Shown here: one piece after another, positions 1-8,318 of the stretch | How positions within the stretch are numbered: position 1 is the first letter of the stretch | Layout of the letters: each line of letters opens with the position of its first letter | From: VGEM01 sp033764265 | Lineage (GTDB): Bacteria > Pseudomonadota > Alphaproteobacteria > Rhodospirillales > Rhodospirillaceae | NCBI GenBank assembly: GCA_033764265.1 | Contig: JANRJB010000315.1 | Coordinates: 1-42,047 of the forward strand | Reading direction: 5' to 3' | DNA length: 42,047 nt | The notes under the pieces: generated by a model | Database searches by the model: none | What the model was told of the DNA's origin: nothing | What the model saw: the letters and a program-made list of their open reading frames with translations, nothing else | Position numbers and translations under genes: made by a program

Positions 1-528
1 CTGGGGAGTTCAGAAGCCGCCACGCTCCTGGCAACAAATTACCGGGATGGATTCGTCCTCGAGAGAAACTGGGAACTTGCGGAACTTTGGTTTGCGATGG
101 CCGCGCAATGGGGCGATGCAGGCGACATGTATGACAAAGCATGTTTCTCCTACGCTCAAGCTGTGCAGGAGTCGGCCGTGTTGCGCGGCTTGCCGGGCTT
201 TGAGGCCGGCCTGTCGTTCGCCGAAATGACTATGGCGGCGGAACGCGGGCATGTCCTCGCCATGATCGATCTGGCGACCTACCACCAAATCGGCTTTGGC
301 GTGAACGCAAACCAAGCCGAAAGCGCCAAATGGTTCGACGCCGCAGTTGCGCGATTGCGGAACTGCCCATCGGAATCGCGTCGCCAGATCGACGTCGCCG
401 GTGTGGATGGGTCGCGCGAGGCGGTCAAGGACCTCGTCGCGGCTGGCCTATTCGACATGGAGCCAGAACCCATGGTGCGCGCCTTGCGCGATGCATCGGC
501 GTGTGCGCCCAGGCTTAGCCCACCATAG
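1..528 (+). CDS. Sel1-like repeat protein, 5'-truncated by window edge
   Basis: The frame is open from base 1 and ends at TAG 526-528, so only the C-terminal 175 residues are visible. Two Sel1-type helical repeats can be read: one before the first internal Met (EAATLLATNYRDG, then AELWFAMAAQWGDAG) and one around ERGHVLAMIDLATYHQIG followed by AESAKWFDAA. Sel1 repeats are alpha/alpha units that usually act as protein-interaction scaffolds, often in envelope or signalling proteins. The last 60 residues carry no repeat and no motif I recognise. Any signal peptide or start lies outside the window. GC is lower than in the core genes further on. The gene converges on the unknown minus-strand gene that ends 16 bases downstream. 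The family call is fairly safe; the role is unknown. Confidence 0.7.
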   Translation: MGSSEAATLLATNYRDGFVLERNWELAELWFAMAAQWGDAGDMYDKACFSYAQAVQESAVLRGLPGFEAGLSFAEMTMAAERGHVLAMIDLATYHQIGFGVNANQAESAKWFDAAVARLRNCPSESRRQIDVAGVDGSREAVKDLVAAGLFDMEPEPMVRALRDASACAPRLSPP

Positions 529-544
529 TTTCTCGCACGGCGAC

Positions 545-1159
545 TTACACGCCGACGAATGAGAAGCACTGTGGGAACAAGCGTCGTGCAACCGGTTCGG
601 CGTCCTTGATCGCGCTTTCGATAAACGCCTTTGTTGCAAGCTCTTTAGAGATCGCCAAGTCAATGTCGCTCTGCAATTGGGGATTCTGGTATGCGGGATT
701 ACCTTTCAACTTCAGCAACTCTCGAAGCGCAATGTCGCTTGCGAGCAAGTCATCCTTTCGTTCCTTGAGCAGTTCGACGTAGAGCCTTCCCTCTTCTGGG
801 CAGTCGGGGCTGTTTTCTGGCTTTGGCGGTTCCTCACCTCCATCAGGTTGAGAGAACGCATTCGACGCGAGTTGACCGAATAGACCAAACTCCTGCTGAC
901 CCGTGCGCGGGTTGCGGCGCGCGCCGTGGGATTTGCCGCGCGCGGCGGCGATCTTTTCGGCGATCGCGTCGACCAACGCGCCATGGCGGGCCGGATCGAT
1001 GACGTTCAGTTCGCGCGCGGCGCCGGCGAGCACCGCGGTCCGCTCGGGCCCCGGCGGCAGCGTGAGCGCGTGACGCAGGGCGCGCAGGCTGGGTGTGGCG
1101 TCCTCGCCGGCCTCTGCGGCCAGATAAGGATCGATGCCGCAGCCGCTGGCGGCGAACAT
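545..1159 (-). CDS. hypothetical protein, 204 aa
   Basis: I do not recognise this protein. It has no signal peptide or membrane segment. The N-terminal third is Ala/Leu-rich and helical (SLRALRHALTLPPGPERTAV and following). The middle is Gly/Pro-rich and probably disordered, and the C-terminal half is charged and helical (VELLKERKDDLLASDIALRE). The start at 1159 is the first ATG of the frame but has no clear ribosome binding site; the frame stays open upstream, so the true start may differ. It lies 43 bases downstream of a possible 31-aa peptide gene on the same strand and may be co-transcribed with it. The 3' half is poorer in GC than the 5' half, which could mean mixed origin. Confidence 0.5.
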   Translation of the reverse strand: MFAASGCGIDPYLAAEAGEDATPSLRALRHALTLPPGPERTAVLAGAARELNVIDPARHGALVDAIAEKIAAARGKSHGARRNPRTGQQEFGLFGQLASNAFSQPDGGEEPPKPENSPDCPEEGRLYVELLKERKDDLLASDIALRELLKLKGNPAYQNPQLQSDIDLAISKELATKAFIESAIKDAEPVARRLFPQCFSFVGV

Positions 1160-1202
1160 GCGAGCGGCGCGAGACTGGGCGAAGGGCCGAAGGCCACGAG
1201 CC

Positions 1203-1298
1203 CTAGTCGCAGCCCGCGCAGTCCCCCGGAGGGAAGCCTTCGCGGAAGCTGTAACCGTACGGACGTGGTTGCCGACGGGCGGAACGAGTGGCGGTCAT
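1203..1298 (-). CDS. possible 31-aa peptide with C-terminal CxxC
   Basis: A short frame starts at ATG 1298 behind a good Shine-Dalgarno (AGGAGT, five bases before the ATG) and stops at TAG 1203-1205. The N-terminal half is basic (four Arg within RSARRQPR); the C-terminal half is aromatic and Gly-rich (YGYSFREGFPPG) and ends in DCAGCD with two Cys. Just upstream a perfect 7-bp hairpin (CCCGCCG/CGGCGGG) lies at about 1333-1352 in the presumed leader. It is followed by the unknown 204-aa gene. It could be a small metal-binding or thiol protein, a leader peptide, or chance. Only the ribosome binding site and the composition argue for translation. Confidence 0.35.
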   Translation of the reverse strand: MTATRSARRQPRPYGYSFREGFPPGDCAGCD

Positions 1299-1584
1299 GT
1301 CGGACTCCTGTGTTCGAGGATGGGTGGCCCCGCCGGTGAATCGGCGGGACTGCGAACCACACGGGCAAAGCAGCCGCATCCGCCGACCGGATGGGTGGCG
1401 GGAAACAGCAGCGTCAGACGCTTGAAATGAAAATCGCCCGGGCCGGGGCCGCGGGCGTGAAGAAGGCGCACGTGTGGTGCCCCTCACTTACGCCCGGCGC
1501 CCCGTGCGGGCAAGCCCGATCGCGAAGTTATGCAAGGGATTCTTCGCCGCCCGCGGCCGGCGGCGCTTGCCGTCGCCGGACTGC

Positions 1585-2502
1585 CTACCAGCCGATGCCG
1601 TAGAACGTCTGAACGCGGCGGACGTTGTCGCGGATATTGGCCTCGTAGCCGCGCAAGTAGGCGAACTCGGGCAGGCGCACCTTGTCGGGAATTTCGGTGG
1701 GCGGCATGCCGTCGTCGATCGCCTTCTTGACCGCGGCCATCAGCGCCTCGAGGTAGCGGCGCCGCTCGGTCAGCGCCGAGGGGTGCGACAGCGTCACGCC
1801 GTGGCCGTTGATGAAGGTATCGGGCTTGAGCGCCTCCAGCTCCTTCATCGCCCGCACCCAGTGGTGCGGCGCGTAATCGGGGAAGTAGCTGAGCGGCGCG
1901 CCGCCGGGCGTGAACAGGTCGACCACGAACACGTACTTGCCGCGCTCGATGTCGGGGCGCATGAACACCATGCAGTCGCCGTGATTCGGCCCCAAGTAGA
2001 TCAACTCGACGCTGTGCCGGCCCAGCTTCAAGGTGTAGTCGTCCGGAAAGGTGATGTCGGGCATCACGATGTCGGGATGGGGCAGGTCGGTGAAGTGCTT
2101 GCCGCAGTTCTCGTGGGCGACGATCTGCGCGCCTTCGTCCTTGAAAATCTTGGCGCCGGGCACGTGGTCCCAGTGTTCGTGGCTGTAGACCACGTACTTG
2201 ACCGGCTCGCTCGTCACCTTGCGGATTTCCTCGCGCAGGATTTTGGCCGAGGCCGGCGAGATCGGGTCGGCGACGATCACCCCCTCGCCCGTCACGATGA
2301 AAATGGTGCGCGTGCCGATGTGCCGGAAGGCGTAGAGGTCCTCGGCGATCTTCTCGGTTTCGTAGCCGGTCAGCGTCATCGCGTTCCAGAACGGGTTCGG
2401 CGCCGGGCTCATCATCTGCTCACGCGTCGGCTTGTCGGCGCCCGCGGCCGGACCGGCCAGCGCCATGGCTGCCGCGGCCGCCAACAGAAACGATGTTTTC
2501 AT
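1585..2502 (-). CDS. exported MBL-fold metallo-hydrolase
   Basis: A 305-aa protein with an N-terminal signal peptide (MKTSFLLAAAAAMALAGPAAGA), so probably periplasmic. The metallo-beta-lactamase fold is shown by HEHWDH (near residue 130), a third His in PNHGDC, the bridging Asp in FVVDLF and the final His in INGHG. The two-metal site therefore looks complete. Such enzymes hydrolyse lactams, lactones, thioesters or phosphoesters; the substrate cannot be told here. The start at 2502 has GGAGGG six bases upstream. The upstream neighbour is divergent (VOC protein), separated by about 185 bases that should hold both promoters. Confidence 0.85.
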   Translation of the reverse strand: MKTSFLLAAAAAMALAGPAAGADKPTREQMMSPAPNPFWNAMTLTGYETEKIAEDLYAFRHIGTRTIFIVTGEGVIVADPISPASAKILREEIRKVTSEPVKYVVYSHEHWDHVPGAKIFKDEGAQIVAHENCGKHFTDLPHPDIVMPDITFPDDYTLKLGRHSVELIYLGPNHGDCMVFMRPDIERGKYVFVVDLFTPGGAPLSYFPDYAPHHWVRAMKELEALKPDTFINGHGVTLSHPSALTERRRYLEALMAAVKKAIDDGMPPTEIPDKVRLPEFAYLRGYEANIRDNVRRVQTFYGIGW

Positions 2503-2687
2503 GAGTCCCTCCCGTTGTCGGGGTCGCTGGACATCGCCGGGGCGTCGTCAAACCGCGGGGGGCCGGTACACTCGCCCCCGTGACGTGCCGCTCGACTTCA
2601 TGCCACACTCCCCACCGTCAGTTTACGCCGGGCGACGGCCCGGCGTCACGCGCAACCGAGAATAATCTGCACATGGGGGACGGTCGA

Positions 2688-3740
2688 ATGGTTACACCGA
2701 TGCGGTTGGCGACGGTCGGGGTGTCAAGCCTGGACGCGGCGCTTAAGCTGTTCCGCGGCATTATGAAGTTGAAGGTCGAACGGGCCGGGCCCCTGTCGCG
2801 CGGCCTGGCGAAAGCGTGGAAACTGAAGCCGGGCACGCGCGCGCGCATGGCCGTCTTGTCGTGCAAGGGCTATCCGATCGGCAAATTGCGCCTGGTGGAA
2901 TACCACCCGGTGCCCAAGCAGAAGGTCCGCATCGACTTCGGGCCGCGCGCGCCCGACAGCGCCACCGACGTCGGTCCCAAGGCGATCGACTTCTACGTGG
3001 CCGACCCGATCGGCCCGTCGGTGCGCAAGATCGAGGCGGCCGGCTACAAGTTCCGTTCGCCGCCGGTCAAACACCAGATCGCCGATACCATCAGCGAGGA
3101 ATGCCTGTTTTCGGGCCCGGACGGCGTGCCGGTGCTGATCATGGTCGGCCACCGGCATTCGCGTAATTCGTTGCGGCCCGGTTCGCCTGACGGCCCGTTC
3201 AGCGAAATACCGACGATCTCCATTTGCGCCGGCGAATTGGAGCGCACACGGGCCTTTTACGGCGGCGTGCTGGGGCTGACGGCGCTGACCGACACCGAAA
3301 CGCCGGACGCCTACCGCGACCTGGTGGACGATCTGACCGGCGTGCCCAAAGGCACGCGGGTGCATTTCCTGCTGTACGGCAAGCCGCCCGAGGCCAGCGG
3401 CAAGATTTTGGTGGTGCACTTCTACGACCGCACCGGCAAGCGGCTGAAGGGCCGCATGAAGCCGGGCCACCTGGGCTTCTCGCTGCTGACGCACGACACC
3501 GCCGACATCGACAAGCTGCACCGCGATCTCAAGTCATTCGGCGCCAAGATCGTCACGCCGCCGACGCCGATCGCCGACGACGGAGCGCCTTACCGTACTA
3601 TGCTGGTGCAGGGCCCGAACGAAGAGATGTTCGAGTTCACCCAGGCCCTGCCGGCGGCGCGTACGAAAGCAAAGCCGAAAACCAAGGCCAAATCGAAAGC
3701 CAAGAAAAAAGCCAAGAAAAAAGCCAAGCGGAAGACCTGA
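2688..3740 (+). CDS. double VOC-domain protein with Lys/Ala-rich tail
   Basis: A 350-aa cytoplasmic protein with two vicinal-oxygen-chelate (glyoxalase/dioxygenase) modules: residues about 5-150 (RLATVGVSSLDAALKLFRG to DGVPVLIMVGHR) and about 175-315 (ISICAGELERTRAFYGGVLG to NEEMFEFTQ). VOC proteins bind a metal and act as dioxygenases, isomerases or lyases on small molecules. I chose ATG 2688 because GGGGGA lies seven bases upstream; an in-frame ATG at 2673 is the alternative. The last 27 or so residues are almost only Lys and Ala with a few Thr, Pro and Arg, encoded by repeated AAGCC/AAAAAA units, like the basic tails of nucleic-acid-binding proteins. It ends seven bases before the convergent lipoprotein gene. 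Confidence 0.8.
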   Translation: MVTPMRLATVGVSSLDAALKLFRGIMKLKVERAGPLSRGLAKAWKLKPGTRARMAVLSCKGYPIGKLRLVEYHPVPKQKVRIDFGPRAPDSATDVGPKAIDFYVADPIGPSVRKIEAAGYKFRSPPVKHQIADTISEECLFSGPDGVPVLIMVGHRHSRNSLRPGSPDGPFSEIPTISICAGELERTRAFYGGVLGLTALTDTETPDAYRDLVDDLTGVPKGTRVHFLLYGKPPEASGKILVVHFYDRTGKRLKGRMKPGHLGFSLLTHDTADIDKLHRDLKSFGAKIVTPPTPIADDGAPYRTMLVQGPNEEMFEFTQALPAARTKAKPKTKAKSKAKKKAKKKAKRKT

Positions 3741-3747
3741 CGACCGC

Positions 3748-4482
3748 CTAAGGCCCTGGCGCGTCGGCGCCGGGCGAACGTCGCGGGCCGCGGCGCGGCG
3801 GGCCGCCGCCAGGGCCGGGCATCGGCGGTTCCTCGGCGGTCTTGGGCGGAATCCAGGCCTTGCGCCGCCACGTCGCGGCGCGCGCCTCGCCGCTGGCGAT
3901 GATCTGGGGCGTCAGTGCCGCAGCGATCTTCGCTTCGGTCTCCGCCGCCACGGGCTCAAAGCCGATGCGCGCCTTCTGCGCGTTGAATCGGTATAGCGCG
4001 AGCCAATAAGCGGCTTCCGCGGGTTTGCGCATGTCGGCCGGCCCGAGCGCATAAAGTTCGGCCAGCCGCCCTTGCGCCTCGGCCCAACCGGCGTCGGCGG
4101 CGCGGATCAGCCAGGTCAGGCCATCTGCGAACACGGTCGCGGTGGCCGTCGGCGCGGTCCGCACCAGACAATCCCCAAGCGCGGATTGCGCGCCTTCGTA
4201 GCCGGGACCCAGATTGGCCACCGGCGTCAACCGCTCGATCGCAGCCGCGCAATCGCCACGCTTGCGCGCATCGAGGCCCGCGACATAGGCGTCGTTGGCG
4301 ATGGGCCCCGGCCGCACAACCTGACCGGGGGTCCCCAGGTCGGCGGCGATCCGGCCGGCTTCGCGCGACGCCGGGCCGCTGCGCCCGCCACCTCCGCTAC
4401 TGCACGCGGCCAGCGCCGCAGCCAGACACAGGGCGACGCCCCACCGCAGCAGTCCATCAAATGGTGCCATCGCCGTGTCCAT
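3748..4482 (-). CDS. Sel1-like lipoprotein
   Basis: A 244-aa lipoprotein. A hydrophobic N-terminal stretch ends in the lipobox LAAC (Cys near residue 26), so the mature protein should be lipid-anchored. The body contains TPR/Sel1-like helical pairs (DAYVAGLDARKRGDCAAAIE; AADAGWAEAQGRLAELYALG; AEAAYWLALYRFNAQ). The C-terminus is a Pro/Gly/Arg-rich tail, probably disordered. ATG 4482 gives the longest frame; ATG 4470 would also leave a complete signal peptide. It is likely a scaffold in the periplasm or at the outer membrane; no partner can be named. The upstream region contains the inverted-repeat cluster at 4574-4713. Confidence 0.75.
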   Translation of the reverse strand: MDTAMAPFDGLLRWGVALCLAAALAACSSGGGGRSGPASREAGRIAADLGTPGQVVRPGPIANDAYVAGLDARKRGDCAAAIERLTPVANLGPGYEGAQSALGDCLVRTAPTATATVFADGLTWLIRAADAGWAEAQGRLAELYALGPADMRKPAEAAYWLALYRFNAQKARIGFEPVAAETEAKIAAALTPQIIASGEARAATWRRKAWIPPKTAEEPPMPGPGGGPPRRGPRRSPGADAPGP

Positions 4483-4573
4483 CGTGCTGTTTGCTCGGCG
4501 TCAGTCTGGGCGGCAACTGTGGCAAACCTGTGGGCGCGGTACCCTACGCGCCCGGCTCTCTCCGGGTGGAGCA

Positions 4574-4713
4574 GATTTGACATTCGCTATCCGCGTTGCA
4601 ACGAAACCGGGAAGCGAATGTCAAATCCAAAGCTCCACTCGACTCATGTATTTCATAGTGGTCCATTGATTCCAACATTCGCATGATCGCACGTTAAGCT
4701 GCGATGCGAATGT
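4574..4713. repeat. two inverted repeats sharing the core ACATTCGC
   Basis: The 278-base gap between the lipoprotein and the nitrilase-fold gene holds two dyads. The first has perfect 15-bp arms, GATTTGACATTCGCT at 4574-4588 and its complement at 4613-4627, with a 24-base loop. The second has arms at 4675-4691 (ACATTCGCATGATCGCA) and 4700-4713 (TGCGATGCGAATGT), differing by a 3-base insertion, with an 8-base loop. All four arms contain ACATTCGC or its complement. No T-run follows either stem, so they are not typical terminators. They could be a REP-like element, regulator sites or part of a small RNA. Confidence 0.65.
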
Positions 4714-4760
4714 CGGGATCGGACCACGAGGGCGCCGGCCGACATTGGGGGGAGAACGAT

Positions 4761-5795
4761 ATGCTGATGTATCGCGCCACAGCCATGCAGATCAAATGCC
4801 TGCCGATCAACGCCTGCGCCGACAAAGACGCGGCGCGGGCGATGATGGCGGCGTGCCTGGATCGGCTGGCGATCAACGTGCCCGGCATCAAGCACTCATC
4901 GGGGCCATCGCTGAAGCTGGTCGTGCTGCCCGAATACTTCATGACCGGCTATCCCATGGGCATGGCCATCCCCAAGTGGGCCGATTGGGCGGCCGTGGAC
5001 CTGGACGGCCCCGAATACACCAAGCTTGCATCCATCGCCGAATCTGCCGGCGTGTATCTGGCCGGCAATGCCTACGTGCGTGATCCCCACTTTCCTGGGA
5101 TCTTCTTTCAAGGCTGCTTCATTTTTTCCCCGGTCGGAAAACTGGTGCTGCATTACCACCGTCTGACGTCGATGTTCTCGCCGACACCGCATGACTATCT
5201 CGACAAGTACCTCGATATTTACGGCGCGGATGCACTGTTCCCGGTGGCACGCACCGAGATCGGCAATCTGGCGGCCATCGCCTCGGAGGAAATCCAGTAT
5301 CCGGAACTGGTGCGCTGCTTCGCGCTGCGCGGCGCCGAAGTTTTGTGCCACCCGAGTTCCGAGCCGTACTTGACGGGCCTGACCCCGAAGGATGTGGCCA
5401 AACGCGCCCGCGCCATCGAGAACTTGGCCTATGTGGTTTCGGCCAACACCGCCGGCATGGTCGGCGTGCCGTTCCTGGAACACTCTGCCGACGGCCTAAG
5501 CAAGGTGATCGATTACACCGGCCGCGTGCTGGCAGAGGCGGGCTTGGGCGAAACTGTCACCGCCACCGCCGACGTCAACATCACCGCCCTGCGACGGGCG
5601 CGCAATACGCCCGACATGAACAACTTTCTCCCGCGCATGCGCATGGAACTGTATGCCGCGACGTACGCCCGCAAGGACTTTTATCCGGCCAACACGCTGA
5701 TGACCAAGGCGCCGACGCCGGATCACTTCCGCAGCGTGCAGATCTCGGTGATCGAGCGGCTGCGGACACTGGGCGTGATCGAACCAGAAGCCTAG
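4761..5795 (+). CDS. nitrilase-fold (carbon-nitrogen hydrolase) protein with altered triad
   Basis: A 344-aa cytoplasmic protein of the carbon-nitrogen hydrolase superfamily. ATG 4761 follows a strong GGGGGGAG. The fold is clear: VVLPEYF holds the general-base Glu (E58), GKLVLHYHRL matches the strand that normally ends in the catalytic Lys, and AAIASEEIQYPELVR matches the usual CYD..FPEL motif. At the Lys position there is Arg (R134) and at the nucleophile Cys position there is Ser (S175). Most family members cleave nitriles or amides through a Cys-thioester. This one cannot use that chemistry unless Ser substitutes, so it may be a non-hydrolytic binder or a separate subfamily. It stands alone, with the SulP gene convergent five bases downstream. 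Confidence 0.8.
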   Translation: MLMYRATAMQIKCLPINACADKDAARAMMAACLDRLAINVPGIKHSSGPSLKLVVLPEYFMTGYPMGMAIPKWADWAAVDLDGPEYTKLASIAESAGVYLAGNAYVRDPHFPGIFFQGCFIFSPVGKLVLHYHRLTSMFSPTPHDYLDKYLDIYGADALFPVARTEIGNLAAIASEEIQYPELVRCFALRGAEVLCHPSSEPYLTGLTPKDVAKRARAIENLAYVVSANTAGMVGVPFLEHSADGLSKVIDYTGRVLAEAGLGETVTATADVNITALRRARNTPDMNNFLPRMRMELYAATYARKDFYPANTLMTKAPTPDHFRSVQISVIERLRTLGVIEPEA

Positions 5796-5800
5796 GCCGA

Positions 5801-8125
5801 TCAGCTCACCGACCGCAGCTGATCGCTGGTGACGCGCAGGCGCGCGGCGATTTCGCGCGCCATGTTGGCCATCATGCGCGCCGCCAGCTTGGGGTGATCG
5901 GTCAGCACGCGGCTGAACGCGGCGGCGTCCATTTCGAACACGACGATATCGGTGGTGGCGACCGCGTCGGCCGAGCGCGGCTGGCCCTCCAGCAGCGCCA
6001 TTTCGCCGAACATCACGCCGGGGATGAGCGTGGACAGGCGCACCGATCCGCCGTCCGGCCGCAAGAGCCGGATGGTCAGCGTGCCGCGGGCCAACAGAAA
6101 CAGCTTGGTGCCCACCTCACCTTCGCGGAACAATACCTCACCCGCCTTGAACTCGGCGCGGCGCAGGTAATGCGTCAGGACCTCGACGTCCTCCGGCCAC
6201 AGGCCCTCGGCCAGGCACAGATCGGCCAAGGCCAGCTCACCGCCGCCCGCGCCAGCCTCGGCATAGGCAGCGACCAGACGGTCCTCGGCCCATTCCAGCG
6301 CCGCGTCGGTATCGGCGAAGGGCCGCGCCAGCGTGAACAGCTGTTGCCCGCCGATGGCGGCGATGAATCGGCCGTGCTCGCTGTCGCGGGTGATATGGGC
6401 CAGCAGCAACGCCGTTCCGCGCGCCGTGACGGTGCGCGCCAGCACAAGCAACAGTCGCACGCCGGTCGAGTCCATCTCAGCCACACGGCGGAAATCCAGG
6501 ATCAGCGTGCGCGCCTCGCCGGCGCGGCGTTCGGCCTCGGTGACCAGCGCGTCGGCGGTACCGAAGAAGAGCGGGCCATCGAGCTCGATCACCACGATCT
6601 CGCGGCCATGCCGGGTGAGAAGTTCGGTATGGGCGCGTTCGCGCACTTTCAACGAGTGGCGCTGCGTGCCGTCGATGACGCGCCGCACGATCGACTTGCT
6701 CATCTGGGTCACGAACAGCAGCATCGAGACCAGCACGCCGACGGCAACCGCGGTGATCAGGTCGAACACGACAGTCACGCCGGCAACGATCACCACCACC
6801 GCCAGGTTGGCCAGGATTTCGCGGCGATAACTGGCCGCGGCGCGCAGCTGCGACACCAGTTCGCCGCTCCAGGTGTCGATCATGCTGAAGGCGTTCATGA
6901 TCAGGATGCAGGCCAGCACCACACGCGGGATGGTGCCGATGGAATCGCCGGCGACCAGCAGCAGCACCAGCAGGATCATGGACTGCGCCACGCCGGTGAA
7001 ACGCGTGCGGGCGCCGATACGATAGCTCATCGCGCTGCGGGTGAAGGCGCACGACACCGGCAGACCGCCGGCCGCCGCCGAGGCGATGTTGCCCAGACCC
7101 TGGCCGATCAGTTCACGGTTCGAGTTGTGCCGACGGTTGGTGACCGCGTCGAGCGCCGCCGCGCCCAATAGCGAATCGACCGAGGCGACCAGGGCCAGCA
7201 CGGCGACGGTCGGCGCGATATCCAACAGCCGCGCGAGCACCCAGGCCCAGTCGGGTTGCGCGAAGAAGGGGGCCAGGGCATCGAACGAAATGCGGACCGA
7301 CGGCAATTCGCCGATCACCGGCCCCAGCACCTCGAGCCCCTGGTAGGTCGCGATCGCGTAATAGGCGACGATGCCGACGGCCATCCCGACCATCGGCGAC
7401 GGCACGTAGCGGGACACGCGCGGCCCCAGGGCGATGGCTGCCAGCGTCAAGGCGCCGACGGCCACGGTCCACGGCTGGATCAGTTCGGGTGCGCGGATGA
7501 CATCGAGCCACGGCGTTCCGGCCGGAACGCCCAACAGTGTGCGCGCCTGGCTGACTAGGAGCAGCACCGCCACGCCGTTCATGAACCCGGCGCTGACCGG
7601 ATACGGCACGAACTTGATGATGCGCCCGAACCGCAGCACGCCGAGCAGCAGTTCCAGCGCGCCGGCCATCGCCAGCCCGACGAAAGCCAGCGCCGCGGCC
7701 ATCACGGCGCCGCCGTGGGCGTCCAGGTCGGGCGCGGCGGCCAACGTCGCCACCATGGCCGCGAAGATCACGACCGTCGGCGCGCGCGGGCCGCTCATCA
7801 TCGCCGGCGTGCCGCCAAGCACCGCCGCCACCAGCCCGCCGCAGATCGCGGCGTACAGGCCCGTCAGCGGCGCCAGCATGGCGAACTCGGGGCCCAGCGC
7901 CACGAATGCCATGACTCCGAACGGTATGGAATCGGCGATCGTCACCAGAGCGGCGCTCAGGCCGCCGCTTAAATCGCCCTTGAGGCGGCCGGGATCGATC
8001 TTGAACCGCCGCGCGGAACTGTCGGCCGCAGAGCCCGCCGGGCCGGCAGGAGATCGCGCCCGAGGCGAGACGGAGACATCGGCGCGGTCGGTCCGCGGAA
8101 GCCCTTCAGTGGTATCCGCCGGCAT
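5801..8125 (-). CDS. SulP anion transporter fused to STAS and cyclic-nucleotide-binding domains
   Basis: A 774-aa inner-membrane protein. After a polar Ala/Pro-rich N-terminus of about 45 residues comes a SulP/SLC26 transporter core (about 45-490; SIPFGVMAFVALGP, PYPVSAGFMNGVAVLL, VDSLLGAAALDAVTNRR). A STAS domain follows (about 505-615, with the MDSTG loop), then a Crp-type nucleotide-binding domain (about 645-760; FGEMALLEGQPRSADA contains the expected Gly-Glu and Arg of the phosphate-binding cassette). SulP proteins carry sulfate, bicarbonate or dicarboxylates; the attached cNMP domain suggests gating by cAMP or cGMP. SulP-cNMP fusions exist in other bacteria. No carbonic anhydrase or sulfur genes lie nearby to fix the substrate. 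Confidence 0.88.
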   Translation of the reverse strand: MPADTTEGLPRTDRADVSVSPRARSPAGPAGSAADSSARRFKIDPGRLKGDLSGGLSAALVTIADSIPFGVMAFVALGPEFAMLAPLTGLYAAICGGLVAAVLGGTPAMMSGPRAPTVVIFAAMVATLAAAPDLDAHGGAVMAAALAFVGLAMAGALELLLGVLRFGRIIKFVPYPVSAGFMNGVAVLLLVSQARTLLGVPAGTPWLDVIRAPELIQPWTVAVGALTLAAIALGPRVSRYVPSPMVGMAVGIVAYYAIATYQGLEVLGPVIGELPSVRISFDALAPFFAQPDWAWVLARLLDIAPTVAVLALVASVDSLLGAAALDAVTNRRHNSNRELIGQGLGNIASAAAGGLPVSCAFTRSAMSYRIGARTRFTGVAQSMILLVLLLVAGDSIGTIPRVVLACILIMNAFSMIDTWSGELVSQLRAAASYRREILANLAVVVIVAGVTVVFDLITAVAVGVLVSMLLFVTQMSKSIVRRVIDGTQRHSLKVRERAHTELLTRHGREIVVIELDGPLFFGTADALVTEAERRAGEARTLILDFRRVAEMDSTGVRLLLVLARTVTARGTALLLAHITRDSEHGRFIAAIGGQQLFTLARPFADTDAALEWAEDRLVAAYAEAGAGGGELALADLCLAEGLWPEDVEVLTHYLRRAEFKAGEVLFREGEVGTKLFLLARGTLTIRLLRPDGGSVRLSTLIPGVMFGEMALLEGQPRSADAVATTDIVVFEMDAAAFSRVLTDHPKLAARMMANMAREIAARLRVTSDQLRSVS

Positions 8126-8318
8126 GCCCCAACCCGAACTGCGCCTAGCCCCCGCACACGGCCCCTCGCGACGCGCGGGACCGGTGCCACTCTAGTCTTC
8201 CAGTCGCGCGAGGATAAGGGGCTCGCGCCCATAAGATCGTGCTGCGAAAGAACATGACATTGCGGTGTCGCGGCCCGTCGGATTTGGACCTAGATTGCGC
8301 ATGGAAGGAGCAAGCCCG

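Noticed and set aside
1299..1500. Possible cobalamin-type riboswitch before the 31-aa peptide
   Set aside because: Some GC-rich stems are present but the conserved core elements of the cobalamin class could not be aligned on either strand.
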